From Bacteroidales bacterium (GTDB taxonomy: Bacteria > Bacteroidota > Bacteroidia > Bacteroidales > Marinilabiliaceae): 64,000 bases of DNA. Position 1 is the first letter of the stretch. Each line of letters starts with the position of its first letter. The position numbers were made by a program, and so were the translations under genes. The stretch covers positions 36,103 to 100,102 of the forward strand of contig JAKSLH010000008.1 in assembly GCA_024401335.1 (NCBI GenBank). The letters are read 5' to 3'. The notes under the pieces are model-generated. The model was not told the origin of the DNA, made no database searches, and worked only from the letters and a program-made list of their open reading frames with translations. Of the stretch, positions 60,613 to 64,000 are shown one piece after another.

Positions 60613-62424
60613 ATGAAAAAGTTAAATATATTGCTCGCATCTTTGGCTTTCGCTGGCACTGGTGTATTCACTTCTTGCGACGATCAGCTTGATGTAGAGA
60701 ATCCAAATCAGCAGACTACTGACGCCTTCGGTAATACAGAGTCTGACCTTAACGAGACAATCATCGCTTGTTACAACCACAGCCGTATGGAAGGTTCTTA
60801 CGCACGCGTTGGTTATACTATCGACCTCTGCCGTGGCGACGAGGTTTGGAACGCATCACAGGTATGGTACCTGCCTTTCGACAACTTGAATGTCACTTCT
60901 AGCGACGAAATCACTGAGTGGCCATGGCGTGAATGGTACTATACTCTCAATGTTGCCAACTATGTCCTCTCAAAGGTAGATGGTGCAGGACTTGACGAAG
61001 AGGCATACAACCAGATCAAGGGTCAGGCTCTCTTCTTCCGTGGCCTCTCTTACTACAATTTGACAGGTTATTACCAGAATGTCCCATTGATCACCGACTA
61101 TGCTGAGTATTCTACACTCTCTGGTCTCTACAAGGCAAACAGTTCACAGGATGAAGTTCTTGATGTAGTTGAGGCAGATTTCAAGGAGGCAATGAGCATC
61201 CTTCCATCTCGCGACAATGGTGGTGAATGGTCAAAGGGTCGTGCTACTTGTGGTGCTGCAGCAGGCTATTATGCTCGCACACTCATGTTCCGTCATAAGT
61301 TCGCTGAGGCCAACGCAGTCCTCAAGGACATCATCGCAGGCAAATATGGCAAGTATGACCTCATGCCTAACTACGGTGATAACTTCCGCGAGGGTTCTGA
61401 ATTCGAGAACAACATCGAGAGCCTCTATGAGGTTCAGTATCTCGACTATGGCAAGCAGGGTACTGACGACGAATGGACACCTGTCAACACAAGCTCAAAC
61501 GCTACTCAGGGCCACGCTGTTGAGTCAAACCTTACTCCTGGTGTATTCGGTGGCTGGGCCGATCTCGCTGCTTCACCTTGGCTCTACAACCTCTTGAAGT
61601 CTGAACGTTGCGAAGACGGTACTCTCGACCCACGTCTCTACTGGACTCTCGGTACTTACGAGGCTGAATATGACACTTATGTTGATGGTCGTAACAACAT
61701 GATGTTCCAGACAGAGATACCTGCTGAAGGCTTTGTAGTTAATGCAAACAATGGTGGTATTCCTATCGTCAAGAACACAGGTGCTCGTCAGGGTCTCTAT
61801 AGCAGCGTTGTAACAGGTCTCCACTGTGGTGTCAACCTCCGTATGCTCCGCTTTGCTGATGTTCTCCTTCTCGCAGCTGAATGCGAAAACGAGGTAAATG
61901 GTCCAAACGATCTTGCTCTTAGCTATATCAACCGCGTACGCAATCGAGCAGGTCTCAAGAGCCTTTCATCTTCTAGCTTCAGCTCTAAGGATGCCCTCTT
62001 CGAACAGATCGCTAACGTAGAACGTCCAAAAGAACTTGGTTGCGAGTTTGGCCGTGGTTTCGACCTCATCCGTTGGGGCTTCTACTACAACGAGGGCCGT
62101 ATGCAGCAGCTCTTGCAGCATAGTGCTTTCAAGAAGTCGTCTTCTTTTGTTGGTTCACTCTCTGACATGGAGTTGGAAGTAGCTACTAACGAAGATCCTG
62201 CAAAGCGTCAGATCGAAGTTGGCAAGGATGACAAGGGCAACCCTATCTATGACAACTACGATAGTTCATACAACTATCTCGAACAGGGTCACGAATATAT
62301 TCCTGTTCCATTGGCTCAGTTGAACGCTAATCCTAATTTGGTTGGCAACTCTGCAAACGGAACAACTAGCAACGCTTCTGTTTACGCTGCTCATGGATAT
62401 TCAATCCACCCTGTTGTAAAGTAA
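60613..62424 (+). CDS. SusD/RagB-family lipoprotein, third copy
   Basis: 603 residues with lipobox C22 (GVFTSC), mature start DDQLDVENPNQQTTD, helical core (IKGQALFFRGLSYYNLTGYYQNVPLI) and C-terminal motif KELGCEFGRGFDLIRWG in the place of the usual ERR.EfafEG..w.DL.RW, a clear SusD variant. It partners the SusC just upstream. Last gene of the operon; terminator at 62458-62489. Confidence 0.93.
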   Translation: MKKLNILLASLAFAGTGVFTSCDDQLDVENPNQQTTDAFGNTESDLNETIIACYNHSRMEGSYARVGYTIDLCRGDEVWNASQVWYLPFDNLNVTSSDEITEWPWREWYYTLNVANYVLSKVDGAGLDEEAYNQIKGQALFFRGLSYYNLTGYYQNVPLITDYAEYSTLSGLYKANSSQDEVLDVVEADFKEAMSILPSRDNGGEWSKGRATCGAAAGYYARTLMFRHKFAEANAVLKDIIAGKYGKYDLMPNYGDNFREGSEFENNIESLYEVQYLDYGKQGTDDEWTPVNTSSNATQGHAVESNLTPGVFGGWADLAASPWLYNLLKSERCEDGTLDPRLYWTLGTYEAEYDTYVDGRNNMMFQTEIPAEGFVVNANNGGIPIVKNTGARQGLYSSVVTGLHCGVNLRMLRFADVLLLAAECENEVNGPNDLALSYINRVRNRAGLKSLSSSSFSSKDALFEQIANVERPKELGCEFGRGFDLIRWGFYYNEGRMQQLLQHSAFKKSSSFVGSLSDMELEVATNEDPAKRQIEVGKDDKGNPIYDNYDSSYNYLEQGHEYIPVPLAQLNANPNLVGNSANGTTSNASVYAAHGYSIHPVVK

Positions 62425-62457
62425 TTATCGCGGGATAATTATTGATCTTCATAATTT

Positions 62458-62489
62458 GCCCCTCTTGCCAAAGGCGAGAGGGGCTTTTT
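62458..62489 (+). terminator. Terminator of the third SusC/D operon
   Basis: GCCCCTC/GAGGGGC with an inner GCC/GGC pair (62458-62484), followed by five T. Confidence 0.9.
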
Positions 62490-62640
62490 GCATAACATAC
62501 GCCTTTCGATATCGTCACGCGTATTCTTGGCTGCCATCTACACCTTTGCAGTAATGACAGAATTCTAATTTTCCTTCTCTTGTCATAGTTTATTGAATTA
62601 AGCCGATTGCCGTCGTCTATTTTTTATTAAAATATGTTTA

Positions 62641-62648
62641 TATATTTG
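62641..62648 (+). promoter_or_regulatory. -7 box of the triple-repeat protein gene
   Basis: TATATTTG fits TAnnTTTG, 50 bases before the ATG at 62699; the -33 region is weak. Confidence 0.5.
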
Positions 62649-62698
62649 CTTATATACAAATAAATATATATTGAACCAAACTTTAAAGAACATGTTTT

Positions 62699-63781
62699 AT
62701 GAAAAAAATTATTCCTCTTTTGACCATCTTCATGATGGCTTTGACAGCTTCGGCTGCAGATTTGCTCACAGAACTTACCACTGCTTTGGGCAGCGACATT
62801 TTTACAAATGCCGGCAGTTCCCAGATAATGGTAAATGCTGACGGAAACGTTGTGTTTGTCAACGGCGAGAAGACTGTTGTGCTCAACCAGGAGTACACGA
62901 TTAGGAAATCCGCCTCTCGTTACTATTTCGAAGATCACGGTAGTACCATGTTTGTATTCCAAGTCGATGCCGAATCCGGCAAGGTTGTCCGCATTCGTGA
63001 CAACTCTTCCGCTTCCTGGTTTGAAAAAACGAAAATGGAAGCATCGCTGGCACTCGAATCAGAGTTAGTCGAACTGCTAGGTACAGACATGTATGGCTTA
63101 AGGGAAGATAGTTATCCTTTTCCAGTCGGCCTGATCTTTGTATCAGACGGTCATGTTTACATATCGGAAGGACCAATGTTTTTAAAGGCAACGAATGCTT
63201 CGCTCATTGAGAAGGACGGTGACGTCTATAAAATTGGTGAAATCCTCATAAGCACCGTCAATGGTGCCATTGACAAAGTTGTCGCTTACGGAGACATGGA
63301 GTTCCAGAAGATTCCGGAAGACGAATCTCTTGCATCGCCATTGGAAGCCGAACTTGTCGCACTCATGGGCTCTAATGAATATGCGGCTTCAGAAGCCATC
63401 TCTGCTCCATTGGGCGAGATTTCGATACGTGTTTTCAATGGCATGGTATGCATGGTAAACAATGTCAACGGATACGAAATGATTGTTGCCGAGGGCATGT
63501 TAGCGTCGGTGTCTAAATCTGACGCCAACTATGTTTTCACCGTTAGTAACGGTGACGGTAGCGATGATGAATTAATCTTTGTAGTGGAAGATAACCAGAT
63601 CACAAAGATTGAAATATCAGGAAGTTCTGTTGTGTTCTTGCCAAAGGAACAGCCATCAACGCCTACCGCTATCAAGGACATCAACGCCGGTTCAGAGAAA
63701 GCTGTTAAGACCATCGAAAACGGCAAGGTTGTCATCATCCGCAATGGCGAACGCTACGACATAGCAGGTCGCAGGTTGTAA
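62699..63781 (+). CDS. Secreted triple-repeat protein with Prevotella-type C-terminal tail
   Basis: 360 residues with a signal peptide (MKKIIPLLTIFMMALTASAA). The body seems to be three copies of a domain of about 95 residues, each starting with a leucine-rich helix such as LLTELTTALGSDIF, LESELVELLGTDMY and LEAELVALMGSNEY, followed by beta strands. The C-terminus (KAVKTIENGKVVIIRNGERYDIAGRRL) is the short sorting-like tail common in Prevotella secreted proteins. I do not recognise the repeat domain. It has its own promoter and terminator. Confidence 0.75.
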   Translation: MKKIIPLLTIFMMALTASAADLLTELTTALGSDIFTNAGSSQIMVNADGNVVFVNGEKTVVLNQEYTIRKSASRYYFEDHGSTMFVFQVDAESGKVVRIRDNSSASWFEKTKMEASLALESELVELLGTDMYGLREDSYPFPVGLIFVSDGHVYISEGPMFLKATNASLIEKDGDVYKIGEILISTVNGAIDKVVAYGDMEFQKIPEDESLASPLEAELVALMGSNEYAASEAISAPLGEISIRVFNGMVCMVNNVNGYEMIVAEGMLASVSKSDANYVFTVSNGDGSDDELIFVVEDNQITKIEISGSSVVFLPKEQPSTPTAIKDINAGSEKAVKTIENGKVVIIRNGERYDIAGRRL

Positions 63782-63793
63782 TTGACAGGTATG

Positions 63794-63819
63794 AAGACGC
63801 GGCAATGCCACGTCTCTAC
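63794..63819. repeat. Single REP-like element
   Basis: On the minus strand GTAG is followed by the imperfect palindrome AGACGTGGCA / TGCCGCGTCT (one mismatch). It has the same head and AGACG arm start as the pair at 45964-46044, so it is a variant of the same repeat type. It lies just after a stop codon. Confidence 0.75.
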
Positions 63820-63838
63820 AACGATAAAACGATACGGG

Positions 63839-63872
63839 AACGGGCATCTCCAGTTGGGGGTGTCCGTTTTTT
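63839..63872 (+). terminator. Terminator of the triple-repeat protein gene
   Basis: AACGGGCA (63839-63846) pairs with TGTCCGTT (63861-63868, one G-U), followed by a T-run. Nothing further is recognised up to the window end. Confidence 0.8.
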
Positions 63873-64000
63873 CATCTATATAGCTCCCACCTATCCTCTC
63901 AAAAAAATCCCCAGTATCCGCGTGAGATTGTTGCAAATCACCATTAGAAATAATAGCACGCAGATTCCGCAGATTAAATATTTAAGAAAAAGTGTAATTT

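Overview
The window looks like a chromosomal segment of a Prevotellaceae bacterium (Bacteroidales). The grounds are three SusC/SusD pairs, many lipoproteins with acidic residues after the lipobox cysteine, Bacteroidetes-type promoters (TTTG, about 20 bp, TAnnTTTG), a Rnf complex, and C-terminal sorting-tail proteins ending in the Prevotella-style NGERYDIAGRRL. No rRNA, tRNA, CRISPR array or complete transposon was seen.

Positions 1-19333 hold the most unusual locus. Two divergent SusC/SusD operons read away from a central tyrosine recombinase (9743-10675). Both susC genes begin with the same 146 residues. The DNA encoding this forms an inverted repeat (8839-9154 and 10691-11006, 310 of 316 bases identical by eye, with an unbroken 241-base match). 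One consensus promoter and one structured leader lie on the left side of the segment and drive susC of the left operon. The right susC follows the recombinase directly and has no such promoter. This is the architecture of an inversion switch that selects which of two SusC/D receptors is expressed. The two flanks mirror each other beyond the receptors: SusD, a GWWS lipoprotein, a terminator, then a DUF6057-like membrane protein. On the right a TolB-like lipoprotein with a CxxCH motif follows.

Positions 19509-26519 carry asnA and then an rseC-like gene followed by rnfBCDGEA, all on the minus strand. From 26825 to 39527 come a GH43 lipoprotein, a phosphohexomutase, and a tight GH2 - TonB receptor (STN domain) - DUF4249 - trxB group. 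A compact FecR/DUF4974-like membrane protein with no visible sigma factor and a membrane protein of unknown function follow. Positions 39576-45412 hold signalling genes (a PAS histidine kinase and a TPR-PP2C phosphatase). Between them lies an AAA+/DUF4143 ATPase whose promoter is covered by three direct repeats at 33-bp pitch.

Positions 45528-55304 are mostly housekeeping and envelope genes: a sorting-domain fragment, a REPIN-like repeat pair, an SGNH hydrolase, Ppx/GppA, an amidase, a GH9 glucanase, an RNA methyltransferase with an altered motif IV, gluQ, a HAD phosphatase, mscS and a DUF3078 porin-like protein. Positions 55360-62489 form a third receptor operon (surface glycan-binding lipoprotein, SusC, SusD) with paired 21-bp-spaced direct repeats at its promoter. 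The window closes with a secreted triple-repeat protein and a solitary REP element.
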